Assembly: GCF_030719035.1 (NCBI RefSeq)
Contig: NZ_CP132203.1
Coordinates: 6,032,501 to 6,096,500 of the forward strand
From: Hahella sp. HNIBRBA332
GTDB taxonomy: Bacteria > Pseudomonadota > Gammaproteobacteria > Pseudomonadales > Oleiphilaceae
Reading direction: 5' to 3'
DNA: 64,000 nt
Under the pieces are notes generated by a model that saw only the letters and a list, made by a program, of their open reading frames with translations, did no database searches and was not told the DNA's origin. A program made the translations under genes and the position numbers. Positions 52,443 to 61,309 of the stretch are shown here, one piece after another; positions within the stretch are counted from its first letter, which is position 1, and every line of letters begins with the position of its first letter.

Positions 52443-54122
52443 ATGATGCCTGATACATTTCGAATCGCGCCTTTGGCGGCGCGGGTGATTCTACTCTCCG
52501 GATTAGCCTTGAGCGCGCAGACAGCGCTCGCCGGTTGCGCGGACTCGACGGCGAAAACAACCATCGCTGTGACGGGTGCGGTTTGTCAGGAAGCCCTGGC
52601 GCAGCAAGCGCAGGCGGCGCGGCCGTTTCCTCAGGCGCTTGAGTTCGCCGGCAAAATCAAACCGGATCATGTGTCTCAGACGCAGATGAACGCCAAGGTC
52701 GCCCAATTTTATGATTATTGGAAAGACGCTTACGTTAAGCCCTCCAACGGCAATACGCCCGGCGGCGGCTATTACGTCAATATGAAGGGCACTGGCGGCG
52801 ACGGTAACGAGATCACCACCTCGGAGGCGCATGGCTACGGCATGATGCTGTTCGCGCTGATGGCTGGCCATGACAGCGAGGCGAAGCAGTACTTCGACGG
52901 CATGTACAACATGTACGACAAACATCGCTCCACGCTCAACAACCATTTGATGTCATGGGTCATCGACGCCAGCGAAAACACGAGCAAGGATTCCGATTCC
53001 GCCACTGACGGCGATATGGACATCGCCTACGCGCTACTGCTGGCGCATTATCAATGGGGCTCCGATGGCGCCATCAATTACCTGCAACAGGCCAAGCGCA
53101 TCATCAATAACGGTCTGAAAGGGGATGACGTGCACCGCTCCTCCAAACGCACCATGCTGGGGGATTGGGACGACAACCAGTGGACCACCCGTTCGTCGGA
53201 TTGGATGACGGACCACATGCACGCCTATCAGCAGGCCACCGGCGACGCATTCTGGGGCGAAGCGGCGGACACTGCCTATGGGATCATCGATAAGATGATC
53301 AAAAACTACGCCAGCGCCACCGGGCTGATGTCGGACTTCGTTATCGACAGCGATCCCCGTCCGGCGCCGCCAAACTTCCTGGAAGCGGACACGGACGACG
53401 ACTTCTCCTGGAACGCCTGTCGCTATCCTTTGCGCATCGCCATTGATGCGGCGCATTTCGGCGACGCGCGCGCCAGCGCCGCTATGAACAAATTAATGCA
53501 ATGGGCGATCAACGCCACGGGCGGCGATCCCGGCGGCGTCATGGCGGGTTACAAGCTCAATGGCGAGCCTTTAGTGGGCTATTCCGCCATGGCGTTCACC
53601 GCGCCGATGGTGGCGGCGGCCTCAGTCACCGGACATCAGAGCTTTCTCAATCAGGGATGGGATCTGATCAGCGGCAATCGCTCTGATTACTACTCCGATT
53701 CCATCAATCTGCTGTCCATGCTGTTTATCTCCGGTAACTGGTGGTCGCCGGTAGAGGGCGGCGGTGACGACGGTGGCGACAATGGTGGGGACGATGGCGG
53801 CGATGACGGAGACAACGGTGACAACGGTGACAACGGAGGCGATGATGGAGGAGACGGCGGCGATCAGGACAACCCCGCGCAAACCACCCTGCGTAAAACC
53901 GATGACTGGGGCGACGGCTATTGCGCTAACGTGCGCGTTATCAATTCCAGCGACCGCGATCTGGTCTGGTCCGTGTCCGTTCCCATCGAAGGACAGGCTT
54001 ACACCGTGTGGAGCGCGAACTGGAGCCAGTCAGGTAATGCGCTGAACGCGTCCGGCGTGCATTGGAATCGGGAGTTGGGACCACAGGAAAGCACGGAGTT
54101 CGGTTTTTGCGCCAATCGGTGA
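52443..54122 (+). CDS. GH8 endoglucanase with C-terminal CBM2
   Basis: A 559-residue secreted enzyme. Signal peptide about 1-31 (LALSAQTALA). Residues about 65-430 form a GH8 (alpha/alpha)6 barrel: Glu128 in TTSEAHGYGMMLF is the likely acid, and the ATDGDMDIAYALLLA stretch (187-201) carries the conserved Asp residues. A Gly/Asp/Asn-rich linker (about 438-478) leads to a family 2 carbohydrate-binding module (about 482-559; DDWGDGYCANVRVIN, two Cys likely disulfide-bonded, exposed Trp). It would cut internal beta-1,4 bonds in cellulose, chitosan or mixed glucans. AAAGGAAG precedes the ATG. Confidence 0.92.
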   Translation: MMPDTFRIAPLAARVILLSGLALSAQTALAGCADSTAKTTIAVTGAVCQEALAQQAQAARPFPQALEFAGKIKPDHVSQTQMNAKVAQFYDYWKDAYVKPSNGNTPGGGYYVNMKGTGGDGNEITTSEAHGYGMMLFALMAGHDSEAKQYFDGMYNMYDKHRSTLNNHLMSWVIDASENTSKDSDSATDGDMDIAYALLLAHYQWGSDGAINYLQQAKRIINNGLKGDDVHRSSKRTMLGDWDDNQWTTRSSDWMTDHMHAYQQATGDAFWGEAADTAYGIIDKMIKNYASATGLMSDFVIDSDPRPAPPNFLEADTDDDFSWNACRYPLRIAIDAAHFGDARASAAMNKLMQWAINATGGDPGGVMAGYKLNGEPLVGYSAMAFTAPMVAAASVTGHQSFLNQGWDLISGNRSDYYSDSINLLSMLFISGNWWSPVEGGGDDGGDNGGDDGGDDGDNGDNGDNGGDDGGDGGDQDNPAQTTLRKTDDWGDGYCANVRVINSSDRDLVWSVSVPIEGQAYTVWSANWSQSGNALNASGVHWNRELGPQESTEFGFCANR

Positions 54123-54137
54123 GCGATCACCCGGAAG

Positions 54138-57100
54138 CTATAACGGCGGAAGCATTTCCACTTCCGCCTGCGCCAGCTCCTGATGCGGCTTAACGGTGTC
54201 AATGCAAAGGGTTACGTCGCCGGGGGTGAGGTAGGGCTCCAGAATCGGCGCCATGCCGCGTAATACTTGCACCGGCAGCGCGGAGGTGAAATGGAAGTCG
54301 CTGGAGGCTTTGCCGGGCACATAGGCGGTGAGCGCGCCGAAATGGTTGCTTCCCAGATAGAACACAAAAGTAGCGGTGCGATTAAGCGCTGTGCCGCCGC
54401 TGCGGCGTCCGTTATCGGAAATATTGAAGATGCGGTTGTCGCCGGTGCCGGTCTTGCCGCCCAACGCCAGCATGCGTCCATCGGGCAGCACGAAACCGCC
54501 TTGCAGGCGCCGCGCTGTGCCCGCCTCCACCACGTCAGACAAAGCTTCTCGCAAAGCCGCGGCTACAAAAGGGTCCATGACCCGGTCGGCAGTGGTGCGA
54601 TGGTGTCGCAATTTCACTTCATAAGGGGTCTCCGCAGCGAAGTGCAACTGATCCAGACGGAAGGTGGGTTGGCGCAGTCCGTCATTAAGGATGATGCCCA
54701 TCAATTCCGCCAGGGCGGCGGGACGGTCGCCGGAACTGCCCAGAGCGGAGGCTAGCGACGGCACCAGATGATCAAAGGGATAACCCAGGCGGCGCCAGCG
54801 CTGATGCAGGTTGGCGAAGGCCTCCACTTCGAGCATGGTGCGTATGCGGGCGTCCTGAGCGTTTTTAGCGCGGGTGCGGAACAGCCAGCCGTAGACTTCC
54901 TGGCGGTCGTCGCGACTGGCGGCGGAGATGTCGGCGAACTGCGCTTGGGGATATTTCTGCATATACGCCAGCAACCATAACTCCAAAGGGTGCGCTTCGG
55001 CGATATAGGCTTGATCGGGAAGGCTGAAGGCGCCGGGCGCATAGCGCACGAAAAGCTCCTCCATGCGGTCGTCGCTGATTCTGTCATGGGGTAATCGCTG
55101 CGTTAGAAAAGTCTCGAAGGTACGCAGGTCCGAATAGGGAAAGATATAGCGATGCGCCGCCGCCAGCCGCACTGGATTCAAGCGCAGGCGCTCCAGAAAT
55201 ATATCCAGTTGCTCCTCGCTGCTTTTACCCTGATAGGCGCTCCAGAAACGTTGCAAAAAGATCAGTCCTTCGCGGTCGGCGAAGCGCGCCAGATATTCAT
55301 GGCGGCGGGGATCGTTGGGGTCTCCCAGTAATTGCCGACTGTCTTGCTGGTTGGCGTTGATCTCATGGCGCACCAGATCCTGCAACAGGCGCACGAAGGG
55401 CAGGTTGATGGACTCACGCAGCGACTCCCGCACGGTGGGAAAGCGGTGGTTATCCTGACTGCTGAAATTGCGGAAAGTATGAACGCCGCCGCCCGTGAAG
55501 AACATCTCTTCCGGATTGGCGGAATAACGTCTTTCCAGCGCCGCCTGCAGCATGGGCGGCAGGGATTTGTCCTGCGCCTGGACTAGATACTCCAGCGCCC
55601 AGGCGGTGATGGGATCATGGGACGCCTTGGCTGTGAGGCGCAGGACTTCTTCGTCCTCGGCGGCGTAAGTCAGATGCAAAGTGGCGATCAATTCCAGATA
55701 GCTGGCCAGCACCCGCAGCTTGGCGGTGGAGCCCAGCTCCAGCTTGCTGCCTTCGTTGATGTCGAAGGGCTGTCCGGTGTTGTCGGTCTGCACTCGCACC
55801 CGGTTGCCGGTGGCGGAGCGCTCGAACAGGGTGAAGCTGTAATACACCTCCCGCGCCTGCCCCTCGGACAGCAAACGCGGACCAACCAGTCCAGTGGCCT
55901 TGGCGAATTCAGGATCGCTGAGGCCACGCAGGTAGGCGGACACCTGATGTTGCAGGCTGCCTTGCAGGGTGGAGGAGGCAGTCAGGTCGGTGCGATCCAG
56001 GTCGTACAGAGACAGATTGAACATCCGCGCCAGACGCAGACGCGCCACATTAACGCCTTTGTCCGCATCTACCGGCGTCACCACGCGCGCGTCCGTGAAA
56101 TCGCGGTAGCGGGTGCGTTGCGCCAGAGCGGCGTCCCGCAACGGCGCGCCGATCTCGCCGCCATTGGCCATCAGGCGCAGATAGCTGTCAGTGAGACTTT
56201 CCAGGTCGGCGCGGCCTTGCATCAGATAATAGGAAGGGCGTCGGTGCGCGATCATCAACGACAGTATGCGACGCAGTGTCTGCGCCTGCTTTTCCAGCAG
56301 TTCGCCTTCCGCGCCGTTCATGTTGAGCAGGTGGTTGGCCTCAAGAAAGTCCGCCCCGAACCAGACCCACAAACCATCGCCGACGCCATGCACTTCGCCC
56401 TGACCGGGCGCGGCGGCTAGCGGGACGGTATTAAGGTAGGACAGCACCAGATCCTTACGGGCGGAAAGGGTTTCCGGCCCGGCCTGATAGGCGCGCACGC
56501 TGGCGGACAGCATTTGCAGCAGCTTGTCGCGGGGCGAGAAGGTCAGTCCTTCGGCGGAATGGCGATACTTTTCCATTTGCGTGGCCAGGGTGCTGCCTCC
56601 CATGGAAGAAAAATCCCCGCCCAGGGTGTTGCCGATACGCACGACGGCGGCCTTGCTAAAGCGCCCCCAGTCCACCGCGGGATTTATCAGCGGCTGGTCT
56701 GTATCCAGCAGGTTGCGGTTCTCAATAAACAACAGTGTGCTCGCCACCAGCGGCGGTATGGATTCAAAATCGTCGTATATACGCTGCGGGTAACGGTTGC
56801 GATACATCACGTCCCCGCGACAATCGAGAATATCCAACCCAGCCTGTGACTTTTCCCGATAGGGCGGAAACAGGCCGTGGGAGGTGTACTCCATCAAGGC
56901 GGGAGAGAAACTGGCCTGGGATTTAATTTCCCAGCTTTGTTGATTCAGTTGCTGCAGAAAGTCCGGCAGAGCCACATAGCCCAGACGCTTATCAAACGGC
57001 CCCTGCTCAGGATAACGCACCGCCTCCGCAGGCCCCGCAGTAAGGCTGTAGTTCAGTTGACCGGCGTAGCGCGAAAACAACCGCGCCTGAAACCGGGAAG

Positions 57101-57266
57101 TGTGACTTTCAAAGTAAAAAAGGAGAGTTCCCACGACCAGAAGAAGCGCGGTAATGCGCAACAACACCCTCTTCAACCCCGCCCCTTGCTCATTTTCGAC
57201 AAAAGAGGGCAGAGAATCCGGCTGGGATTCGGAGTCAGGTAGATGAAGATGCGGAAACACGCCCAT
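54138..57266 (-). CDS. Large class A penicillin-binding protein (transglycosylase/transpeptidase)
   Basis: A 1042-residue protein if started at the ATG at 57266; a TTG 45 bases earlier is possible and neither has a strong ribosome site. One N-terminal membrane anchor (about 33-53). The GT51 transglycosylase region (about 165-300) shows FIENRNLL, NPAVDWGRFSKAA, GGSTLATQMEKYRHS and VLSYLNTVPLA. Transpeptidase motifs are Ser513 (STAK), Ser619 (SIN) and Lys938 (KTGTGD). It builds and crosslinks peptidoglycan. It is longer than usual PBP1 proteins, with about 300 extra residues between the last two motifs. Converges with GH8. Confidence 0.88.
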   Translation of the reverse strand: MGVFPHLHLPDSESQPDSLPSFVENEQGAGLKRVLLRITALLLVVGTLLFYFESHTSRFQARLFSRYAGQLNYSLTAGPAEAVRYPEQGPFDKRLGYVALPDFLQQLNQQSWEIKSQASFSPALMEYTSHGLFPPYREKSQAGLDILDCRGDVMYRNRYPQRIYDDFESIPPLVASTLLFIENRNLLDTDQPLINPAVDWGRFSKAAVVRIGNTLGGDFSSMGGSTLATQMEKYRHSAEGLTFSPRDKLLQMLSASVRAYQAGPETLSARKDLVLSYLNTVPLAAAPGQGEVHGVGDGLWVWFGADFLEANHLLNMNGAEGELLEKQAQTLRRILSLMIAHRRPSYYLMQGRADLESLTDSYLRLMANGGEIGAPLRDAALAQRTRYRDFTDARVVTPVDADKGVNVARLRLARMFNLSLYDLDRTDLTASSTLQGSLQHQVSAYLRGLSDPEFAKATGLVGPRLLSEGQAREVYYSFTLFERSATGNRVRVQTDNTGQPFDINEGSKLELGSTAKLRVLASYLELIATLHLTYAAEDEEVLRLTAKASHDPITAWALEYLVQAQDKSLPPMLQAALERRYSANPEEMFFTGGGVHTFRNFSSQDNHRFPTVRESLRESINLPFVRLLQDLVRHEINANQQDSRQLLGDPNDPRRHEYLARFADREGLIFLQRFWSAYQGKSSEEQLDIFLERLRLNPVRLAAAHRYIFPYSDLRTFETFLTQRLPHDRISDDRMEELFVRYAPGAFSLPDQAYIAEAHPLELWLLAYMQKYPQAQFADISAASRDDRQEVYGWLFRTRAKNAQDARIRTMLEVEAFANLHQRWRRLGYPFDHLVPSLASALGSSGDRPAALAELMGIILNDGLRQPTFRLDQLHFAAETPYEVKLRHHRTTADRVMDPFVAAALREALSDVVEAGTARRLQGGFVLPDGRMLALGGKTGTGDNRIFNISDNGRRSGGTALNRTATFVFYLGSNHFGALTAYVPGKASSDFHFTSALPVQVLRGMAPILEPYLTPGDVTLCIDTVKPHQELAQAEVEMLPPL

Positions 57267-57523
57267 CTTTGAACCGAACGCAAGTGCTGTTGCTGATTGT
57301 GACGACGACAAGGACTGTCATAGATCTGCGCCGTATTACTACTCCCCGGCGGGCCTACGCCTTCACTCTCAGTATAGTCCACCGCACCCCGGCGCGTGGG
57401 GGCGGTAACGAAATTTTACGGAATGGGATGTGGGGGCTGGGTGGAGTGAAAGTTCGAGTATGTGAGCCGAAATTTTCTAACCCATAGACGTGCAAAATAT
57501 AGAGGGAGGTCTAGAAGTGAGGT

Positions 57524-57547
57524 GCATAGCGCTTGTGAGCGCTATGC
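57524..57547. repeat. Array hairpin, copy 1
   Basis: A perfect inverted repeat GCATAGCGCT/AGCGCTATGC with loop TGTG, 13 bases downstream of the stop of the first paralog (minus strand). The same hairpin follows each of the three paralogs. No strong T run follows it, so its role may be mRNA 3' protection or a weak terminator. Confidence 0.85.
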
Positions 57548-57560
57548 AGGAGGATGAGGG

Positions 57561-58292
57561 TTAGTCGAGCTTAATATGAACGTTTTCTATAAACTCTTTA
57601 ATCGTACACTCAATTGCGTTATCTAAGTCATGCTCAGGTTCGTAATAGTCACGTCCTAACGCGGAGGGGTTAAAGAGAATTGCTAATTCATGATCTTCAG
57701 TAATAGGGGTATGCCATCGACGCTTTTTTGAATCATTGAGAGTGTCAACAACATAAGAGAACCATTGAAGATCGTTAATAACTGTTTTCTTGATTTCCTT
57801 TGCTTCTTTCGGGTAACGCCAAAAATCTCTCTCTGGGCTAATAGGCCGGACTTTTCTTTCTGGGTGCGCCACCAACTCCCTATTTAGATGCCCCCATAAA
57901 CCATCAGCGTAGGTTAACAACCATTGTTCCATATCCTCTTGATTGAGCATTGAGTCGATCTCACGGAAATGGGGGTCTCTGCGATGTAACATTACGTTTA
58001 TATTCAGGTAACCCAGTGCCCCTTCACCAAGTGGCTTATCCCAGTACTTCCAGCCCGTACTGAGCAGGAGCACTGACATTCCAGTATTACACTCATCCCA
58101 CTGCTCAAAAATACTATCCTGATAAAGGTTGATAGCGCCCTGATACATTTTAAAAGGACCACTCATTTCATGAGCAGGGCAACGAAACCGTAACTTTTTA
58201 TCAGAAAGACCAAAATTAATCCAAGGGGCGGATGAGAAATCCGGGCCTAGTGGATTCATTTTTGACGCCTTTAGTCTTTTAAGCCAGCGCAT
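57561..58292 (-). CDS. Paralog 1 of the tandem array, candidate immunity protein
   Basis: A 243-residue protein of unknown family. It shares with the two other copies the start MRWLKRLKASK-x-NP-x-GPDF, the CP-x2-EMSGP region, the TGMSV...STGWK.WD.P.GEGALGYL block, TEDHEL near residue 195 and the identical end EFIENVHIKLD. No signal peptide or membrane segment; probably cytoplasmic. Its ATG follows a 31-base remnant of the candidate toxin's 3' end that includes a CAGGGAG ribosome site. Order and duplication suggest an immunity role, but no domain proves it. Confidence 0.7.
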   Translation of the reverse strand: MRWLKRLKASKMNPLGPDFSSAPWINFGLSDKKLRFRCPAHEMSGPFKMYQGAINLYQDSIFEQWDECNTGMSVLLLSTGWKYWDKPLGEGALGYLNINVMLHRRDPHFREIDSMLNQEDMEQWLLTYADGLWGHLNRELVAHPERKVRPISPERDFWRYPKEAKEIKKTVINDLQWFSYVVDTLNDSKKRRWHTPITEDHELAILFNPSALGRDYYEPEHDLDNAIECTIKEFIENVHIKLD

Positions 58293-58325
58293 AAGAAGCG
58301 ACTCCCTGGATTCTGAATTACATTG
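58293..58325 (-). pseudogene. Short remnant of the candidate toxin gene 3' end
   Basis: The roughly 31 bases before paralog 1 match the corresponding spacer before paralog 2 at 23 of 31 positions (visual count) and the last bases of the candidate toxin gene at about 60%. The frame no longer ends in a stop overlapping the ATG. It marks the edge of a duplication unit. Confidence 0.55.
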
Positions 58326-58342
58326 TCAGTGTAACAAGAGGC

Positions 58343-58366
58343 GCATAGCGCTTGTGAGCGCTATGC
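58343..58366. repeat. Array hairpin, copy 2
   Basis: Same 10-bp arms GCATAGCGCT/AGCGCTATGC and loop TGTG as copy 1, 13 bases downstream of the stop of paralog 2 (now the C-terminal fragment). Sequence flanking it is also nearly identical to copy 1. Confidence 0.85.
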
Positions 58367-58379
58367 AGGAGGATGAGGG

Positions 58380-58496
58380 TTAGTCGAGCTTAATATGAAC
58401 GTTTTCTATAAACTCTTTGATAGTATTTTCTATTGCGTTATCTAAGTCATGCTCATTTGAGTAGTAGTCTCTTCCTAAAGGCTGCGGGTCAAAATC
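58380..58496 (-). pseudogene. Paralog 2, C-terminal fragment separated by IS256 insertion
   Basis: Codes for the last part of the paralog family (LGRDYY, EHDLDNAIE and the identical end EFIENVHIKLD). Joining it to 59811-60433 across the IS, counting the 8-bp target repeat once, restores an uninterrupted frame: ...TEDHELAFDF then DPQPLGRDYYSNEHD. The fragment cannot be expressed by itself in its present state. Confidence 0.85.
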
Positions 58497-59810
58497 GAGA
58501 CTGTAATTTAATTTGTGTATCTGCCTATCACTAGTACCCTATAGCGGGGTTAAGGATAGGTAGACAATGAACCAGAAAGAATTAGAAGCATTTGCCCGTG
58601 AGGCAGCCAAATCTCTGAAAACAGAAAAGGATCTCAACGAGTTCCGTCAGATGCTCACCAAGGCGACCGTGGAAGCCGCGCTCAATGCAGAGCTGGATGT
58701 GCATCTGGGATACGAGAAACATCAATCTTCAAATTCAGACAATAGCCGTAACGGCTATTCCAGCAAGACCCTCCGTACCGAGGACGGTCAGTTTGAAGTT
58801 AATACTCCCAGAGATCGTCAGGGCAGCTTTGAGCCTCTACTGGTCAAGAAGCAGCAGACCCGCTTCACCACCATGGACGACAAGATTCTCAGCCTCTACG
58901 CCAAAGGCATGAGCACCCGAGAGATCGTGGCCACCTTTAAGGAAATGTATGGCGCGGATGTCTCTCCCACCTTAATCTCCAAAGTCACGGATGCCGTGAT
59001 TGAGCGGGTGGTGGAATGGCAGTCTCGTCCTCTGGATGCGGTTTATCCCATCGTATACCTGGACTGTATTGTGGTGAAGATCCGCCAGGATAAGCAGGTG
59101 ATCAACAAGGCGATCTATCTTGCCTTGGGAGTGAATCTGGAAGGTCACAAAGAACTGTTAGGGATGTGGATCTCTGAAACCGAAGGGGCGAAGTTCTGGC
59201 TTAATGTGCTGACCGAGTTACAGAACCGGGGCGTGAAGGACATTCTGATCGCCTGTGTGGATGGTCTGAAGGGTTTCCCCGAAGCGATCAATACCGTGTA
59301 TCCCCAAACCCGGATACAGCTCTGTATCGTGCACATGGTGCGCAATGCGGTGAAGTATGTGCCATGGAAAGACTATAAGCCGGTCACAACAGATCTGAAG
59401 CGGATCTACCAATCGGCCACCGAAGAGGAAGCCCTCTCAGAGCTGGACAAATTTGCCGAACGATGGGATGAGAAATATCCCCAGATCAGCCGATCCTGGC
59501 GGCTTCACTGGGAGAATCTCAACACTCTGTTCCGCTACCCGGAAGACATTCGCAGGGCCATCTACACGACCAATGCCATTGAGTCCCTTAACAGCGTCAT
59601 TAGGAAAGTGATCAAGAAACGGAAGCTGTTCCCCACGGATGATTCCGCGAGAAAGGTGGTGTATCTGGCGATCATGGATGCGTCGAAGAAATGGACGATG
59701 CCGATCAGGAATTGGAAGTCAGCGCTGAACCGATTTATGATCGAGTTCGAAGATCGCTTAACGGAGTATCTTTAATAACCAGGCAGATACACAGAATTAT
59801 TTACAGGGTC
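58497..59810 (+). mobile_element. IS256-family insertion sequence, about 1314 bp
   Basis: One transposase gene flanked by 29-bp imperfect inverted repeats with 23 matches; the inner part TGTGTATCTGCC is identical at both ends. The element is flanked by a perfect 8-bp target duplication TCAAAATC (58489-58496 and 59811-59818), the length expected for this family. It interrupts paralog 2 in the opposite orientation. Intact ends, gene and duplication suggest a recent insertion. Confidence 0.93.
58567..59775 (+). CDS. IS256-family transposase (Mutator type)
   Basis: A 402-residue transposase with DDE residues Asp166 (VYLDCIVVKI), Asp232 (ACVDGLKGF) and Glu339 (TTNAIESLNS). The conserved C-x2-H motif CIVHMVRNAVKYV (about 253-265) and the N-terminal LTKATVEAALNAELDVHLGYEKH segment (split here as LTKATVEAALNAEL and DVHLGYEKH) are typical of the family. 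Length is normal and no disruption is seen, so it is probably active. Confidence 0.95.
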   Translation: MNQKELEAFAREAAKSLKTEKDLNEFRQMLTKATVEAALNAELDVHLGYEKHQSSNSDNSRNGYSSKTLRTEDGQFEVNTPRDRQGSFEPLLVKKQQTRFTTMDDKILSLYAKGMSTREIVATFKEMYGADVSPTLISKVTDAVIERVVEWQSRPLDAVYPIVYLDCIVVKIRQDKQVINKAIYLALGVNLEGHKELLGMWISETEGAKFWLNVLTELQNRGVKDILIACVDGLKGFPEAINTVYPQTRIQLCIVHMVRNAVKYVPWKDYKPVTTDLKRIYQSATEEEALSELDKFAERWDEKYPQISRSWRLHWENLNTLFRYPEDIRRAIYTTNAIESLNSVIRKVIKKRKLFPTDDSARKVVYLAIMDASKKWTMPIRNWKSALNRFMIEFEDRLTEYL

Positions 59811-60433
59811 TCAAAATCAAAAGCCAACTCATGGTCTTCAGTGATCGCAGTGTGCCAAACACGCTCTCTTGCTCTATTTGGCATATCTACAACGTAAGAA
59901 AACCAGTTAACCCCATTCACGCAGACTCTTTTTATATCATTTCCCGCTTTCGGATATCGCCAAAAGCCTCGCTCAGGATCTACAGGCATGGCTTGTCTTT
60001 CAGGGTGCGCCAGTAGTCCCTTATTAAACTCTCCCCACATATTTTTGTTGTATGTGAGTAGCCATTGCACCATTTCCTCTGGGTTTAATAGAGAGTCAAT
60101 CTCTCTATAATGAGGATCCCGGCGATTCAGCCTAACTTCAAAATTAAGATAAGCTAGCGCGCCTTCTCCCATGGGTCTGTCCCAAAACTTCCAGCCCGTA
60201 CTAATAAGGCTTAGAGACATCCCTGTATTATTCTTAGTCCATTTTCTGTAAAGATCATCTTGATAAAGGTTTACTAATTCAGACCTTTTTTTAAAAGGTC
60301 CACTCATTTCATGAGTTGGGCATAGAAACCTTAGCTTTTTACCTGAAAGGTTAAATTCAACCCATGGCGCGGATGAAAAGTCCGGACCTAGTGGATTCAT
60401 TTTTGACGCTTTTAGCCTTTTAAGCCAGCGCAT
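59801..60433 (-). pseudogene. Paralog 2, N-terminal part truncated by IS256
   Basis: Starts at the ATG at 60433 (MRWLKRLKASKMNPLGPDF) and reads through residue about 207 before entering the IS end, where it stops after three foreign codons (ETL). The A of the ATG is shared with the TAA of the toxin-tail remnant upstream (TAATG), the same layout as at the intact junction 61309. It lacks the conserved 40 C-terminal residues, so it is probably non-functional. Confidence 0.85.
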
Positions 60434-60516
60434 TAGGAACGACTCCCTAGGTCCTTTATTACATAGATAGTGGGTCGTCATAGATATTCGTAATTAGCTT
60501 CAACCATTCTGTTAAA
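60433..60516 (-). pseudogene. Remnant of a second copy of the candidate toxin gene (3' end)
   Basis: Read in the toxin frame it gives FNRMVEANYEYL-stop-RPTIYVIKDLGSRS-stop, against FNTMVEAKYEGLGKSFIGVMKELGRRS in the intact gene. The last 74 bases align without gaps at 53 of 74 positions. One in-frame stop (TGA) has appeared. Its final TAA overlaps the paralog 2 start by one base, exactly as in the intact pair. Confidence 0.8.
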
Positions 60517-60543
60517 AATGCAATCGTCAGTGTAGTGAGAGAC

Positions 60544-60567
60544 GCATAGCGCTTTTGAGCGCTATGC
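60544..60567. repeat. Array hairpin, copy 3
   Basis: Same arms GCATAGCGCT/AGCGCTATGC, loop TTTG instead of TGTG, 13 bases downstream of the stop of paralog 3. The loop change with conserved arms suggests selection on the stem. Confidence 0.85.
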
Positions 60568-60580
60568 AGGAGGAAAAGGG

Positions 60581-61309
60581 CTAGTCGAGCTTAATATGAA
60601 CGTTTTCTATAAACTCATGGACTGTTCGTTCTACTGCGCCATCTAGATCATGATCATCTTTATAATAGTTGCGTCCTATGGCGGAAGGTATAAAAGAGAA
60701 TGTTAGTTCGTGATCTTCAGATATTGGTGTGTGAAACAAACGCCACTTAGTGCTGCTAGGTAATTCAGCAGTATATGAATACCACTGAATATTGTTTATA
60801 AATATAGACTTGATATCAGTACTAGATCCTGGATATCTCCAATAATCCTTTTCTGGAATAATAGGGCGAACTTTCAGTTCTGCCCGTTCATCTAAATCTC
60901 TATTAAGGACACCCCAAACTCCATCAGCGTAGGCTAATAACCATTGTTCCATATCCTTCTGGTTTAACATTGAGTCTATTTTTCTATAGTGGGGATCTCT
61001 ACGGTGTAACCTTAATTCGAGTAGTAGATATCCAAGTGCTCCCTCGCCATAAGGGCGGTCCCAGAATTTCCAGCCAGTACTTAATAGGTCAACCGACATT
61101 CCTGTTTCGTTATTCCAATGTTCAAAGTCTTCATCTTGATAGATATTTATTTTTTTAGAATGTCTCTGAACTGGGCCACTCATTTCATTGTGAGGGCAGC
61201 GAAACTTTAGCTTTCTACCAGAAAGATCAAAATCTATCCATGGAGCCGTTGAAAAATCTGGACCCATTGGGTTTAGCTTGGATGCTTTTAGCCTTTTAAG
61301 CCAGCGCAT
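60581..61309 (-). CDS. Paralog 3, partner of the candidate toxin (candidate immunity protein)
   Basis: A 242-residue protein starting at the ATG at 61309, whose A is the last base of the toxin gene's TGA (TGATG), so translation is coupled and the two products are probably made in a fixed ratio. It has the same family blocks as paralogs 1 and 2 (MRWLKRLKASKLNPMGPDF, EMSGP, TGMSV, GEGALGYLL, SEDHELTFSF, EFIENVHIKLD). Trp- and charged-residue-rich, no signal peptide. Direct coupling makes it the best candidate for the cognate immunity protein. Confidence 0.72.
   Translation of the reverse strand: MRWLKRLKASKLNPMGPDFSTAPWIDFDLSGRKLKFRCPHNEMSGPVQRHSKKINIYQDEDFEHWNNETGMSVDLLSTGWKFWDRPYGEGALGYLLLELRLHRRDPHYRKIDSMLNQKDMEQWLLAYADGVWGVLNRDLDERAELKVRPIIPEKDYWRYPGSSTDIKSIFINNIQWYSYTAELPSSTKWRLFHTPISEDHELTFSFIPSAIGRNYYKDDHDLDGAVERTVHEFIENVHIKLD

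Noticed and set aside
57524..60567. CRISPR-like reading of the repeated hairpins
   Set aside because: Only three copies, separated by whole genes of about 0.8-2 kb; no short regular spacers and no cas genes.
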